64,000 nt of DNA from Desmodesmus armatus (lineage: Eukaryota; Chlorophyta; Chlorophyceae; Sphaeropleales; Scenedesmaceae). How positions within the stretch are numbered: position 1 is the stretch's first letter; each line of letters opens with the position of its first letter. A model generated the notes under the pieces. It was given only the letters and a program-made list of their open reading frames with translations, was not told the origin of the DNA and made no database searches. Positions 1 through 12,205 of this stretch are shown here, in pieces. The position numbers and the translations under genes were made by a program. The stretch spans positions 186,001 to 250,000 of the forward strand of contig VIIQ02000571.1 of the NCBI GenBank assembly GCA_007449985.2, given 5' to 3'.

Positions 1-137
1 TGGCAGCTTTGCCCATACGATACAAACAAGCCATGCATTGGTCAGTCCGAACCATCAAAAGCACGCCCGGGTCACATGTGTTGGTCAGTCCGTCCAACCC
101 CGGGTGTACACGGGGGTGTTATTCGAAGGTGAAGTGC

Positions 138-3100
138 CTAAGAGGCAGGGCAAGCCCCATCCACACGCGCAGCAGTGAAGGAGTCTGACAACTGGTGGAA
201 AACGTAGTGCACACTGGAGCAAGGGCAGTTCAGCAGGGCTGTGGTGGCCGACTGCACTGTGGGTGCTCCATTGCTGCCGCCGCATGAACGCAGCTGAAGG
301 TCATTGGTTTTGCAGGCGCCTGGCTTCATGTTCTTGGACGACCAGAAGACGGGTGGTGTGCAGCCATTGTTGGGACCGCAGCCAAGGTAGAAGTGGTTGG
401 AGACCACACCATTGGGTCCCAGGGTTTGCTGGACAGCACCGAGAGTCACTGTAGCCCGCTGCGCCGCGTCTTGCGTGCACTGAATGCTGATGTTGCCGAC
501 GACCGTCCTCCCCTTGCACTCCTTGGCCCCTCCGACGATGATAGGGTGGTTTGTGGCAGCTCCTGGGCCTGACAGCCTGTTGGTCCAGCCCCAGTTGTTG
601 CTCTTGCAGTCCATGCCAGTACTGAAACAGGTGGCATTGCTGAAGGAGTCTCCGGCGACTTGGCCACGGGCGTAGGAGGAACCCTTTATACAGCAAGCTG
701 CAGTCACGGTGACGGTCTTACGGCCTGTGTTGGCGCAGTCAGCGGCAGTGGCTGCTGATGCAGCCAGGGTGACGTCGAAGGAGGCGGGCAGACCACCTGC
801 CTTTGAGCAGGTGACCTTGACTCCAGTGGCTGCAGGAGATGCAGCAGAGCAGAAACGCAGGCAGAGCAGCAAAAGATCAGACGTGTCATCCTGCATACCA
901 TGCTGTGGTGGTGTGCAACAACACATAGTGTGCATGTCACCTTCAGGCGATAGCAGCAGGTACAACTGACCTGGTGAGGTCCAGATGCTTCCAGAGTACC
1001 AGTGCAGAGCCTCAGCAGTTCAGCAACAGCAACAGTCTTGAGCTGCTCAAGGCAGGGTGCTTCATTCTTCTCAAACCGACTATCATTAGCATCAGCCTGC
1101 TATCTGGATGGTATGAATTGATGCATGCCTTAGCTAAAGCCCCACGTTGCAGTCCTTACCAGTAGGAACGGCAGCTGTGCACACCACGCCTTCCACACTG
1201 ACAGTAGGAGTGCCAGACAGGGCCCAAGCCACTGCTGAGCCCCCAGCAGTAGCTGACACGGAGAAGTCAACGTCAACGGTACCGCCAGCACACACGGTCT
1301 TGTCGGCGGCAGACACGGTGACTGTGGGCAGGGTGTTGACGGTGATCTGTCGGGTGTCCCTCCTGACATCGGAGCAGCCTGTGACGCCTGAGGAGGCTTC
1401 GACAAAGGCAGTGAAGCCTGGAATCCACTGGTTGCCGCCCTGGTTGTCGCCCTGGTCGGCCCTCCAACAGGTCATTTGAACATTGCTGCCAGAGGCAACT
1501 GTGGGGGTTGGATCGGGGTGAGGGGACGGAAGGGGCACACCAGAGGTCAGCAGTGAAGAAGGGGTGCGGATGTCAGCTGTTGGTGTTGCAGTGCAGCGGG
1601 GTGCAGTTTGTTTGTGGGCTGAAGGCTGAAGGGTTGCGCAGCTTTAAGCGTCATCGACCGCATGTTTGCTTGCTGCAGGTGCGCAGTATGGGTGAAAGGC
1701 TGTACGCTGCAGCTTGACAAGTCATTGTGATGATGCCCCTAGGGATCATGCCACATGGGTATGGGTGGTGAGCATGGCATGCTTGGCAACTTGCATTCAA
1801 AGCAGCCTACCCAATCAAACTCGGCTGTTTCTCACTGTTTCTCGACCCTAGCATTCCAGCCTGGCAGCAGACCCACCTTCAGAGTTGGGTGTCACACTGC
1901 ATCTCTCGCTGGTGATCACATTGAAGGGCAGGCCGCTTAGGCCAGTGCCAATGGTGTAGGTCAGGTTGAATGAGTCATCGCTGGAGCACACCTCAAAGTC
2001 CTGACCCTGCACCTCCACACTGAGTACCGGCAGCTTGTTGACTGTGACAGTTGTGGTCGTGGAGTTCTGACCACTGCAGCCGGCGAGAGCTGTGTTGGCG
2101 ACGGCAGAGAGGGTCACGGTGAAGCTTCCCTCGGGCCATTCTCCTGGAGTTGGCTGGCAGGTGACCACCACAGATGATCCAGAGAGAACTGCAGCAGAAA
2201 GAGTGCAAGGGCGCCATAGGTCATGAGCAAGCGTTGATGTTTGACCAGATGTTGGCGAACAGTGCTGGCTGGTCTGTGCCGAGGTTGACATCAGAGGCTG
2301 CCGTGGCCTAGTGGGGGTTGCAGAGCCAGTAAACGCTGGGGGGTTCTGCAGATACAGTGTACATGCAGGCAGAGGCTGTGTACAGATGCAGTACGCAAGG
2401 CCTGATGCTGCAGGTGGGGTGGACCAAACCTGCAGGAGCTATTGCAGTAACTGCATGTAGCCATAAACTCGACATCTGTACCTACCGTCTGTCTGAGGCG
2501 CGCTGCAGTCCACGGAGTTGGGTCCAGCAACAGTCACTTGCAGGGGGTTGCCGTCCACGCCGCTGTCCAAGGTGTATGTGAGGGACAGCGCGGTGGCATT
2601 CTCACACACCTCAGCGGTGACAGGGCCTTGGATGGTCACCTCTGGCTTGGTGGTTACGGTGGTGGTGCCGTCACCGGTGCTGACGCTTTTGCAGGTGGGT
2701 GTGCCGGCAGTTGCCTTGACGCTCACAGTAGCGGGCAGGATGCCGTTCAACGCCTCACAGATGAGCTCGAAGGAAGATACACCTGTCTGGGACACTGCGC
2801 AGCAGGCAAGAGCAGGGGGGCAGGGGCGGCAGGCGGTCACAGGCGTGTGTTGGTTGCGTTCAGCCACGCTTGAGACAAATGTGAGGGTGCCAGTTGTCTG
2901 GCAGGCAGACCGTCACCGCTGCGGTGCAGAGTTAAGGTGCCTCTTAAAGTTGCTTGGCGGCCCACTGGGAGTACAAGGCTCAGCGACTAGGCAGCAGTGA
3001 ACCAGCTGCATCAAGCTCTGACTGAGACTGAGCTCTGACCTTACACACATGACTGACATGTGTGTAAGGAAAGCTGTTGAGCGCTGTGGAAAGCAACAAG

Positions 3101-6100
3101 CTGCAGGCTTTGACTTATGAGTTGCATTCAGCAGGTGCATGTCATGATGACCAGTCAGGCGTGTGTAGCCCTATAGACTGCACATGCTGTTAGTACTGAG
3201 CTAGATCAGGGTCATGCCTGACCAATCTTATTGGCAGCAAACCCAGGCCAACAAGTCAAGCAGGCTGGTGCACACACTGAACATCAGAGGGCTTCAGGGT
3301 GGCATACCTTCTGTAGACCCAAGTGTGCAGCCTGGAGTCTCGGACGCGAGGGTGGTGGGCAGGACGGTGGTGTTGACGGCAACAGTGAAGGTTGCAGTTC
3401 CCTCGTTGGAGCACACCTCTGCATCTGACACAGTGACTGACACAGTGGGTGGGGTGCATGGCTGCAAGGGCAGGGAGGGCAGGCAGCAGTCACAGATAAG
3501 CCGTCAGTGACGCAGGGTTCGGTCGGGTGCTGCCGTGTTTGCGTGCCGCGCCTGTGACATGCGTGTAAGTGTCTTTTTGGTGACTGCATGCAACAGTTCA
3601 GCAAACTGTCTGTGTAGCCTTCCGCTGTGAGCCAAGTGCAGCCAAGCGTCATCCCAGCCTTGCATGACTCTTTGAAAAAAGGGGTCACTGGCAGACTGGC
3701 TGCACTGATCAACAAGCCCAACAAGCAATGCTCAAAAGCTGTGAACACCCTTCACATTGATACAGAGACACACAGTTCCAAGATGAGTCTGGGACTGCTT
3801 ACCACATCCACTTCTTCTTCTCCACTGCCTGGGATTGCAGGGGACAGCACACAGGAATGCATTGGTCACTGAAAGAATCGACAGGCGTGTGTAGTGCCTG
3901 AGAAGGCATCAGTACCATGATCTGCTAGCGGCTAAGGACAGCAGTTTCATAGGAGCCGGCTCTCACAGAGTGCCGAGCGTAAATGCTGGGCTTGAGTGAA
4001 TGCTATACTGGTTGGCTGCATTCGAACAACATGCCCGACCTGCTTTGTGTAGTGTACTGTGTTTCAAGCAGTCATGGCACCTTGATGAATACATCACGCT
4101 AGCAGTACGGCATCCTGAGGGCTCCCACACAAACAGACCACAAGGTGTTGAAGAGTAACAGCCCCACCCCAGGTGCAGCGCACAGACTGTCACTCACCAT
4201 CGCAGTAAAGGCAGATCGTGTGGTCACCCGCAGTGGTTGAGGTTGAGGTTGTGGAACCGTCTTTGTCATTGCTGCAATAAACAGCCGGCAGGTTTGGTTG
4301 AGCAAGCAGAACAGCAACATGGCCATGCGGCAGATGCCTTGAGGGACACAAACATGCAGAGTACACAGAGCTGCATGTGAGGTGTGCAGCTGTCAGCTGG
4401 TACTGTGGCTATTCCCAAGTGACCCTTTGTTGTAGATGCATGCGTGCAGCCGAAAGAGTTGCGATGCAGCAGAACATGCCGCCATAAGGGAAGACCCACA
4501 CCTTGGTGACTCTTACGGTCATGAGGTATTGCATCTCATGGCACAACAGAAAGCAGAGCACAAACATAATGCAGGCAACTTGCTTGATGACACACAGCTA
4601 CACCAGTGGCCACACTCACAAGTGGACGACGATGGTTTCCTCCAGGTATTTGGTGGACGGGATGTCAAAGGAGACCCTGGCCATCCACCCAATCCATTTT
4701 GGAGTGGCTGCACTGTCAACCACAGGCCACATGTCCTGGCAGCAGAAGGGGCAGGTGGTGCCGCCTAATGCAGAGGTGGAGCAGGTTGAGCTGCAGGGCT
4801 TGTCAGCTTTACATGTCATGCCTGATTCGCTGCCTGTTGCCACTGCCACAAACTTGTCACCGTTGGCATTGCCGCAGGAGTCGTTGCTGGAGCCATCAGT
4901 GCAGGCTTTCACAAACATGTCGCCAATGGTATCTTTCATCTCACGGTCCTGCAGCAGCAGCAAAAGAACAGGACGTGGGAAGTGGTATCAGCGTACTATG
5001 AGCACTGCACAGCGGTGAAGGCAACCACATGTTGGGAAACCTCGCTCTTTGCCGTTGCGTAACAAACGTTTCTGACGAGCCCAGTGCTTGTTGAAACCTC
5101 AAGGTGTGCAGGATGCGCACATCCAAAGCATGCACCATATGCATGCTGCTGTTCATCAACATCATCGGGCAGAACCGACAGTGCAGACCCAGGCAGCAGC
5201 TACTGGCAGCAAGTGATTGACTGCACTGATGCCAGCAATGCCTAGCATCCGCAATCGGTCACTATGCAACTCACAATTTTACTCGTACTTACAGTGAATA
5301 CATAGGTGAGGACCCAAAGAGACTTGGTAGCGCAGTCGTAGCGCAGGTGAGTGGCACCGTAGCGGAATTCGATATTGACAGGGTATGGGGTTTCTTCGCC
5401 CTTGACCTTGACACACTTGGCTCTGTCCGCGTCGACGTTGCCCCAGCCGTTGCACTGCAGGCTGTAGAAGTCGTACGCGCCTGTGACGGAGGAGATGTCG
5501 CCAGGAGAGCCTTCGGAGCCAGCAGAGGGGCGCGTGGAAGGTACGCTCCAGCCTAGGCCGCCAGCCTCGGTTTTGGGCTTGCTGAGGTCCGCCCACTGGA
5601 CCACTGCCCCTGCAGGGACAGCGGGGCTTCCCGGCTGTAGCACATAGGCGTTGTCGGAGCACTCGCTGGTTGCAGTTGCCTGCAGGTCACGGCAGCAGAC
5701 ACAGTGACAAACATGTGTGTTCAGCTTGTGACGGTGACTGCAACAGCTTGATCCTAGGGGTCTCAAAAGCCTAGAGACTCCAGACTGAGGGAGGCAGCGC
5801 AGCAAAAGTGTCAAGGCGGCGCAGCTGCAACAACGCAGAAGCTTCTGCACAGTGCTGATGTAGTGCTGTAGTGAGGTGCGCGCATGGGCTGGTTGGCTGA
5901 CACCGTTGACAGGTGGCACAAGGGTGCTGGCAGGGGTGCACTGGCTTGCTGACACTGCTGAAGGGTTGCACGAGGCTGCTAAAACCGCTGCCAACGTGCT
6001 GGAGTGCTAGTGCTGATCCTGGGTTGCAGGCATGAGCACGTACCAGCAGCGAGCGAGTCCTGTGGACGATGTCACTCAGGGTAGGTGGGGTCTGCAGCAT

Positions 6101-6207
6101 CCTGGCGGCCTGAGTGTGCTGCACAAGGGCAGTCATGGCCAGGAGCATGACGATGGCAGCACTCCATGGGGCCTTGGGCACCCCAGCTCTGGAAGAGACG
6201 AACATGC
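138..6207 (-). CDS. Secreted Cys-rich protein with tandem Ig-like repeats
   Basis: Ten exons join with every phase consistent: 6205-6044, 5679-5293, 4948-4620, 4271-4198, 3828-3803 (a 26-nt microexon), 3461-3308, 2794-2486, 2188-1877, 1498-1160 and 829-138, giving 927 aa. The start was chosen because it opens a signal peptide: a hydrophobic stretch (AAIVMLLAMTALV) followed by QHTQA. Residues about 55-290 form a Cys-rich N-terminal region unlike anything I recognise. From about residue 320 onward, units of roughly 100 aa recur, each with a TVTV-N-x-LP-x-V strand and a conserved V-C about 15 residues later, resembling Ig-like or adhesin beta-sandwich repeats. The repeat exons all join in phase 1, so domains could be duplicated or skipped without frame loss. 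A cell-wall or extracellular adhesion role is inferred. An acceptor just before the ATG (6208-6213) suggests an intron in the 5' UTR. Confidence 0.8.
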
Positions 6208-6427
6208 CTGTAGGAATTCACAAGCAAAGTCGAAAATCTCAGTGCGGAACCGTACATTCAGCTGACTTCTAGCTAGCGAGTATGCCAGATCAGCTGCCAG
6301 ACCAGGACCCAACATGGGGCGTTGCATGGTGCATAGACGCTACTTTCAGCTTTAAAGCAAATGCTGTAGTGCCTTTCTGTCATCAATACCCTTCTTCCTC
6401 GAACCAATCCAAACGCAGGTGACTCAC

Positions 6428-6808
6428 CGGGTACGCAGGCAGCCACAACGATATCGTCCCCGCCGGCACCTGAGCACACAGCAAACCAGAGCAAATGTTC
6501 CAAACAAACATGTCAGTCCCGGGAAGTTGATAGGAAGTGAAGCAAGAAGGTATGCAGGGCTCTTGCAGTACACTGTACTTCGCTGCTGAGGGGTAAGTTC
6601 AGCCGACAGGGCGTCTATTTCCTGCCTCCTGCTGTAGCAAAACCGTCAATCACAGAAGCATGTTGTCTGCCGACCTGCGCTCACCCACCTGGAGGCTGAA
6701 AGGGAAGTACGGGATACAAACTGCACTTTGGAACTTTTCTTTGGTCTGTCGATGATGACGCCAGGCAGAGAAGTGCAGCTTTATAGCTTTAGAACAAGTC
6801 ACCGCCAT
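6428..6808 (-). other. Possible upstream non-coding exons of the Ig-like gene
   Basis: Two stretches have good splice borders on the minus strand: 6469-6428 (CAG acceptor, GTGAGT donor) and 6808-6689 (GTGGGT donor). Joining them in frame to the exon at 6207 hits a stop, so they fit better as 5' UTR exons than as coding sequence. They could also belong to an unrecognised small gene. From 6810 to about 7600 I see no further gene. Confidence 0.3.
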
Positions 6809-7599
6809 GATGACGGGTGGGCGACGGGCGGAGGCCCACATGCACTCATCGCCGCTTGGCTGATTGCAACAGGAAGGGCCGGAGCATGGGTTAAATCTGA
6901 ATACAGAATCATGATAACATTAATTACATGAAAGGCGAATTAAATTGCGCGGTCACCGCGCATGTTGAATCAGACAAACATTCCCGCCCAATCCCGTCAT
7001 CAGCCATGATCAGCCATCGCCACCTCCGGTAACCGTTGGTTAAGCAACAGCTGAGCTGAGCACCCTACCGCAAGGTGATTCTGCGCAACAGACAAATAAA
7101 TCCTTTTGAATAGGGTAGGCCCATACAAGCGATTTCAGGAACCCCCCGACAGCTGGACGATTGCTGATGGTGAAAGGGAATTGATGCGCTTCAGCTGGCT
7201 TCCTCCCCATGGCTGCTACCCATGATACAACATGCGCAACTGTTATTTCTGTTCCACAGCATGCTACACAACGCTGCAGGCGCCAAGCCTAATCAGCCAG
7301 CTCCAACAAACAGCAACCGCACAGCAACAGCAGAAGCGGCAGGCCATGCAGCACCACCACGAGTGTGTCCACGACATGCAGCTCCCAGTGCATGCAAAAA
7401 TAGAGACTCATCCATCCAACACTCATCCATGAAGTTCAGCAGCCATACAGAAATGGCGTGAAACATACCCCACAACATGTTGATGTCTCAAGCAGTCATG
7501 CACACGCATCAGCACAGCACATGAGACAGAGCAGCAGCTCAGTGCTGTGATGCAACACTCTTGAGTGCATCTGCTCCTCCCTGTCAACATAACCATAGC

Positions 7600-10500
7600 T
7601 CGTCAGTCACAAGCATATCGCCATACACCCCTCGCTGTTGGAATTGGGGGGGAGGTTGTTACAAGTGGATACTTTCACCGCTGAGCGGTACTCTCCACAC
7701 GGGATGAACTGGGAAGACACACCTGCAAGAAAAACCTGCAGCAAGACCGGCAAACAAGACCAGCCCCCAAAAAAACACACACCACCAAGGGCAACTGCCA
7801 CACACACCAGGTATAGGATCGTGCATTCATGACTCAGCTGCAAGCTGGTAGTCTCCACACACAGTGCACGCACACACATGGGTCAGTCTTTCAGACAAGT
7901 CTCAACATAGGCAGAATTCAACACATCAAGCCAATCATTTGCTGTGCTAGCACGCAGGGCAGGACCCACAACACAGCTACTACTAGTGCTCCTGCTGCCA
8001 ATGCTAAGGTGTCAGAGTGCCGTACCCCGAGCCTGAGCAACTGCGTAGACAGGGGTGAGCTTGTCGCACGGTGCAAGCAGGCTGGGTAGGGCATAACAGC
8101 CACATAGCCGTCCGGTTGCTGAATAGGGCGCACCCCAAACAGATTGCCCTTACCCAGCAGGTGCATTCTATACACGTCCATAGCTGCAATGCAACGGGCC
8201 AGCTGAGTTTGGTGGGTGGTGCCGAACACAAGCTGCATGCACCGCTGCACTGAGTCCCCACCACCATAGGCAAATACTGAAGCATACTTGTCCCTGATAT
8301 GATCATATGCGGGGCACTCTAAGACAAAATGCAGCAAGTCCTCAGGCCTGTCCCCCCCACACCTGGCTACAAGTGTGTCATGCCACTCAGCACGCAACCC
8401 CCTACCAGAGCAGAGGGGGCAGGTTCGCCCATGCTGTTGTCCCCCACCATGCAGGCGTCCACTCAAGTGGTGTCCGCCAAGCCGGTACCGTCCCAAACAC
8501 CGCAAGATCCCCCTAGGCAAGCATAGCTGATGGAAGCTCGGGGCATTGTCCCTCCCATGTACTACATTGGCCTCAAGGGCATGCACCCATGCGGCATGCG
8601 TCCTAAGATGGGTGCTGAGTGACACACCTGCCCTAGGGTCAGCGCTAGCAAGAACTACAGCCTGCCAGTGGGCCGCCTGATATCGCAAGGCAGCCTGCAT
8701 CACCGCTTCCTTGGTGATGTTGATGGCTTTGATGGAATCAACAGTCACCCCCGGTGTGCCTGAGCGCCACAGGTCCCCCTCCATAAAGCCAATATCTTCC
8801 AATCCTTCCAACAAACAGAAAGTCCAACAGTTGACGCACCCTTTCAACATCATGTCTATGTCCGCTAACCACACCTGGTGGGCCAGCCGGTCGGGCTCCA
8901 TGGCTGCCAGCTTGGCCCACCAACTAGCTGCCAGGGACAGCCACCGACACGGTAGGGAGGCTCGGTGGGTGTCCCTCAACAGAACGTCGCGACTGGCGGT
9001 GCGATGTGCCCCGTACAGTTCGCGTAAAAACAAGAAGTGCACGTCGTCTGCTTCGCAGGCGCGGCCTGCGTAAGCGTCAGTCAACCATTTGTGGCACATG
9101 GAAGGCCCCCATATATGTGCCCCATACGAAAGGACCGGGTCCACCAGGATGTCAAACATTCGCATGCGGAGATCTCCCTGTGAAATGTGGTGAAGCCGCA
9201 ACAGATGCAGCAAACCGAACAATGCCTTGCGGCCTTTCGACGCAAGCTGACCGCTGGCTGTATCGAACCCCTTCGTCGCATGTAGCTGCAACCCCAGGTA
9301 TGTGCAAGTATCCTCGTATCTCAATGCGTGCCCCCTGTAGGTCAAGACATCCGTAGGGCAAGTAACACCCGGCCGCCGAAACACGACAACATGTGTTTTA
9401 GCCAGGTTGACTTCCATGTCAAACAACCGGCAGATAAGGGACAAGCAGTCCAACAGCTGCTGGATGTGGTGACAGGCCCAAGCCAACAGGTTGACGTCAT
9501 CGGCGTACATCACGTCTGGGACGCGAAGGTTGCCGATGACGGGCCCGGCGCCAGGCACTCCTCGCAGGATCAACTCATGCAATAAATCCATAAACAGTCC
9601 AAACAAAAGTGGAGACAGCTCACTGCCCTGCCGGGTGCCACGGTGCGTCTGGAACGCCGGGCCCAGGCGGCCATTCACACACACACGCACCAACACCCTG
9701 TCATACAATGCAGTGACGGCCTCTAAGAATGGTCCATGCACCCCCAGCTCCCTGCAGCGCGCTATCAACAGATCACGTCTAACGAGGTCAAAAGCCTTCC
9801 TAAAGTCAACAAATACAGCCCAAAGACGGGAACGCTGGGGGGAAGACCCCTGGCCTGTCCATTGCACCTGTGATATCAGGTGTTGCATTGTGAACAATGC
9901 ATCCAAGCACCCATATTTGCCCCTGAACCCACACTGTGTCGGAGCACGAATACCTTCTCGTTCAACAATGCGGTCAAAGCGCCGATGCAGTATCCTATCC
10001 AGCACACGCCCAAACACACTGCCAACCCCGATGGGGCGGTAGCAGTCTTTGTCAGATGGCGCTTGTGACGCCTGCGGCTTAGGGACAGGGGTGACCTTGC
10101 TGCACATCAGTTCGTCACAGCCGCCGCCACTAGCTGAGGTTAATGCCTTGTGCATGACACTTGTCACACACTCCACAAAAGGGGGGCACCCATAGGACAA
10201 CTCACCACCCTCTACTGCAGCCGTGTCTGCTGCCCCGCTGTCTGCGGCAGGTGCTTTTAGCAGTTCGCAAGTAAGGCCTTGCAAGTCAGGTGCCTTGCCG
10301 GTAGGCAGGGTGCCCAAGATTTGTCCAACCTCACTCACAGTAACGGGGTGATTCAAATCCTCAAACAAGGCGGCATCCCGCCTACATGCATCATACAAAG
10401 TAGCCCGTGTGTCCAGCTCCTCGGCGGTGAGCTGCTGTTCCACAGGCTGCGCTCCCATGATGCTATCAAAGTGGCCAGTCCATTCATGCACGTCTGTAAC

Positions 10501-11700
10501 AGGACAAGTCCCCCCCCGGCCCCCCTTCAGGACTTTCCAGAAATCCCTCTGGTGGTCACTGAAATATGTCTCTATCAGATCCTGCAGATACTTGTGCTCA
10601 TACGTGCGTTTGGCATGCCTATTGACCTGCTTGTATGTGCGCCGGCATGCAATCATGGTGGTGTGCAGCCCCGCCACAACCAACGGATCCAACTGCTGCT
10701 GGGATCCACGCCACCAGGCCTGCCATGCTGCACGGAAGTTGTCGCGTGCCTGTGCACAATCCCGTGTGAACCAAGGCGCGTGCGAGCCAGGAGCTGGCGA
10801 GCGTCCATGTGATTGAAGGGTCTCCGTGGCTGCAGCCCGAGTGATTGCCACCAGCCGTGTCACAGCATCCCCCCACGAGGTTGTGCCAGCATCTACTGCT
10901 GCTCGCAAGCTTGCCAAGTCAGCCTCTCGGCTGTGCAGGGCTTCTATATATTCCCGACGCTGTTGTCCCCTAGGCCGTAGTGTTCTTGGGCAGCGGGCCC
11001 CAGTAGGGGCAGCTGCTTGCAAGGCCTGCTGCATATTGATGCACACTGACAATGCAGCATGATCCTTTGAAGCCAACTCCCCGGGCCTGTCCAAGACCTG
11101 GAAGGACCGCACTGAATCATACAACCCAGACGAGACAATGCCATAGTCCACAACACTACTACCATTGTTCACAAAACAAGTACTGCGTCCCATCTCATCC
11201 CCTGGTGCCCGGCCATTCAGCAAGACACACCCACAGGTATTAAGGAAGGAATTGAGTGCTGGGCCATGACTGAGTGCGGGACCAAGCAGCTGGAACACCC
11301 TTGCGAAGAAAACAGCAGCACCATTCATACCCCAAAGAAGAACTTCCTGGGAGTCACTTATACAATGCACATCCAGAGAAGCAATCCTGTCGGTGTGGAC
11401 TACACCCACAAACAACATGCACGGCAGCTTGCCCCCCTTCCAAGCAGACACAGCAACAGTATCAGCAAGCAAATATAGGGAGCAATGTACTCCGTCCGAC
11501 GGAGTCCGGAGCACGTGCTGCATACCACGCCCCCATGACAACAGCAAAGGGAACACACAGGTGCATGCACCTTTGAATGAGGCAAGCATCATAGGAAAGC
11601 ATCACAGAAAGACCCCTGCTGAGCTGCATTGCGGCAGCCGAGCAGGTGCACACCTGCACTATAGGCATGTCCCTACGGACTTGATGCCATCGCATGCATG
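7600..11700 (-). mobile_element. APE-type non-LTR retrotransposon (LINE), approximate limits
   Basis: The element is defined by its reverse transcriptase ORF (7918-11592). It sits in the gap between two host genes and interrupts neither. Neither end could be fixed: I found no clear poly-A or simple-repeat tail below 7918 and no confident target-site duplication. The endonuclease region looks incomplete at its N-terminus, which suggests 5' truncation, typical of LINE insertion. Confidence 0.75.
7918..11592 (-). CDS. LINE ORF2: APE endonuclease remnant and reverse transcriptase
   Basis: One uninterrupted 1224-codon frame. Residues about 120-182 carry the C-terminal motifs of an AP-like endonuclease (NGR..GD..G..T, then SVVDYGI, then SKDHAALS), but the N-terminal catalytic Asn and Glu motifs are not recognisable. 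Reverse transcriptase spans about 425-760: GKAPDLQG near 442, CYRPIGVGSVFGRVLDRI near 527, FVDFRKAFD near 604, GTRQGSELSPLLF near 662 and the catalytic YADD at 706-709. A Cys/His cluster (CPLCSGRG, later HFVLECPAY) near the C-terminus matches the zinc-knuckle region of many LINEs. The protein would nick target DNA and prime cDNA synthesis there. The intact frame implies a fairly recent insertion. The clade was not assigned; L1-like, Dualen-like and other APE clades remain possible. Confidence 0.92.
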   Translation of the reverse strand: MMLASFKGACTCVFPLLLSWGRGMQHVLRTPSDGVHCSLYLLADTVAVSAWKGGKLPCMLFVGVVHTDRIASLDVHCISDSQEVLLWGMNGAAVFFARVFQLLGPALSHGPALNSFLNTCGCVLLNGRAPGDEMGRSTCFVNNGSSVVDYGIVSSGLYDSVRSFQVLDRPGELASKDHAALSVCINMQQALQAAAPTGARCPRTLRPRGQQRREYIEALHSREADLASLRAAVDAGTTSWGDAVTRLVAITRAAATETLQSHGRSPAPGSHAPWFTRDCAQARDNFRAAWQAWWRGSQQQLDPLVVAGLHTTMIACRRTYKQVNRHAKRTYEHKYLQDLIETYFSDHQRDFWKVLKGGRGGTCPVTDVHEWTGHFDSIMGAQPVEQQLTAEELDTRATLYDACRRDAALFEDLNHPVTVSEVGQILGTLPTGKAPDLQGLTCELLKAPAADSGAADTAAVEGGELSYGCPPFVECVTSVMHKALTSASGGGCDELMCSKVTPVPKPQASQAPSDKDCYRPIGVGSVFGRVLDRILHRRFDRIVEREGIRAPTQCGFRGKYGCLDALFTMQHLISQVQWTGQGSSPQRSRLWAVFVDFRKAFDLVRRDLLIARCRELGVHGPFLEAVTALYDRVLVRVCVNGRLGPAFQTHRGTRQGSELSPLLFGLFMDLLHELILRGVPGAGPVIGNLRVPDVMYADDVNLLAWACHHIQQLLDCLSLICRLFDMEVNLAKTHVVVFRRPGVTCPTDVLTYRGHALRYEDTCTYLGLQLHATKGFDTASGQLASKGRKALFGLLHLLRLHHISQGDLRMRMFDILVDPVLSYGAHIWGPSMCHKWLTDAYAGRACEADDVHFLFLRELYGAHRTASRDVLLRDTHRASLPCRWLSLAASWWAKLAAMEPDRLAHQVWLADIDMMLKGCVNCWTFCLLEGLEDIGFMEGDLWRSGTPGVTVDSIKAINITKEAVMQAALRYQAAHWQAVVLASADPRAGVSLSTHLRTHAAWVHALEANVVHGRDNAPSFHQLCLPRGILRCLGRYRLGGHHLSGRLHGGGQQHGRTCPLCSGRGLRAEWHDTLVARCGGDRPEDLLHFVLECPAYDHIRDKYASVFAYGGGDSVQRCMQLVFGTTHQTQLARCIAAMDVYRMHLLGKGNLFGVRPIQQPDGYVAVMPYPACLHRATSSPLSTQLLRLGVRHSDTLALAAGALVVAVLWVLPCVLAQQMIGLMC

Positions 11701-12205
11701 ATGCGAAAGGGTGTGGGTAGTCCCCCCTCACCAAGGTGCACATGTGCATGACAAGCCCCACACCATACTATGGGGTAGTACCCCAGACAGCTGCACCTGA
11801 AACTGCATAGCAGCACCACAGGCTGATCTGGCGGGCACCAATGCCACCACCAACAGCTCTCAATTGAATCGTCACGGTGGACGCAACAGTTGTGGGTCAT
11901 CATAAGCATGAGCATGCTGTACAGCACATCCATGCCCCTTTGTGGGTCCTCAAAGGCATAAACAATAGTGCTGTCGATAGCCAAAGGCGAGTGCCTCTTT
12001 GTTGTAACAATGCGCTGCTTGCTGCCGCCAGCAGCGCCTTGAGAAGCAACCCACTGCTTGCCGCTAGCAGCAGGGTTTTGACGTCACAACCACAGTCAAT
12101 GTAGCCACTGCTTGTGTGTGCTGACAACAATGGGCCGTATGCTCGCTGCCTTCAGCAGCAGGTCAACTGGCAGTTGACTCACCCTTTGCCAGGTCCAGAA
12201 TCGGG

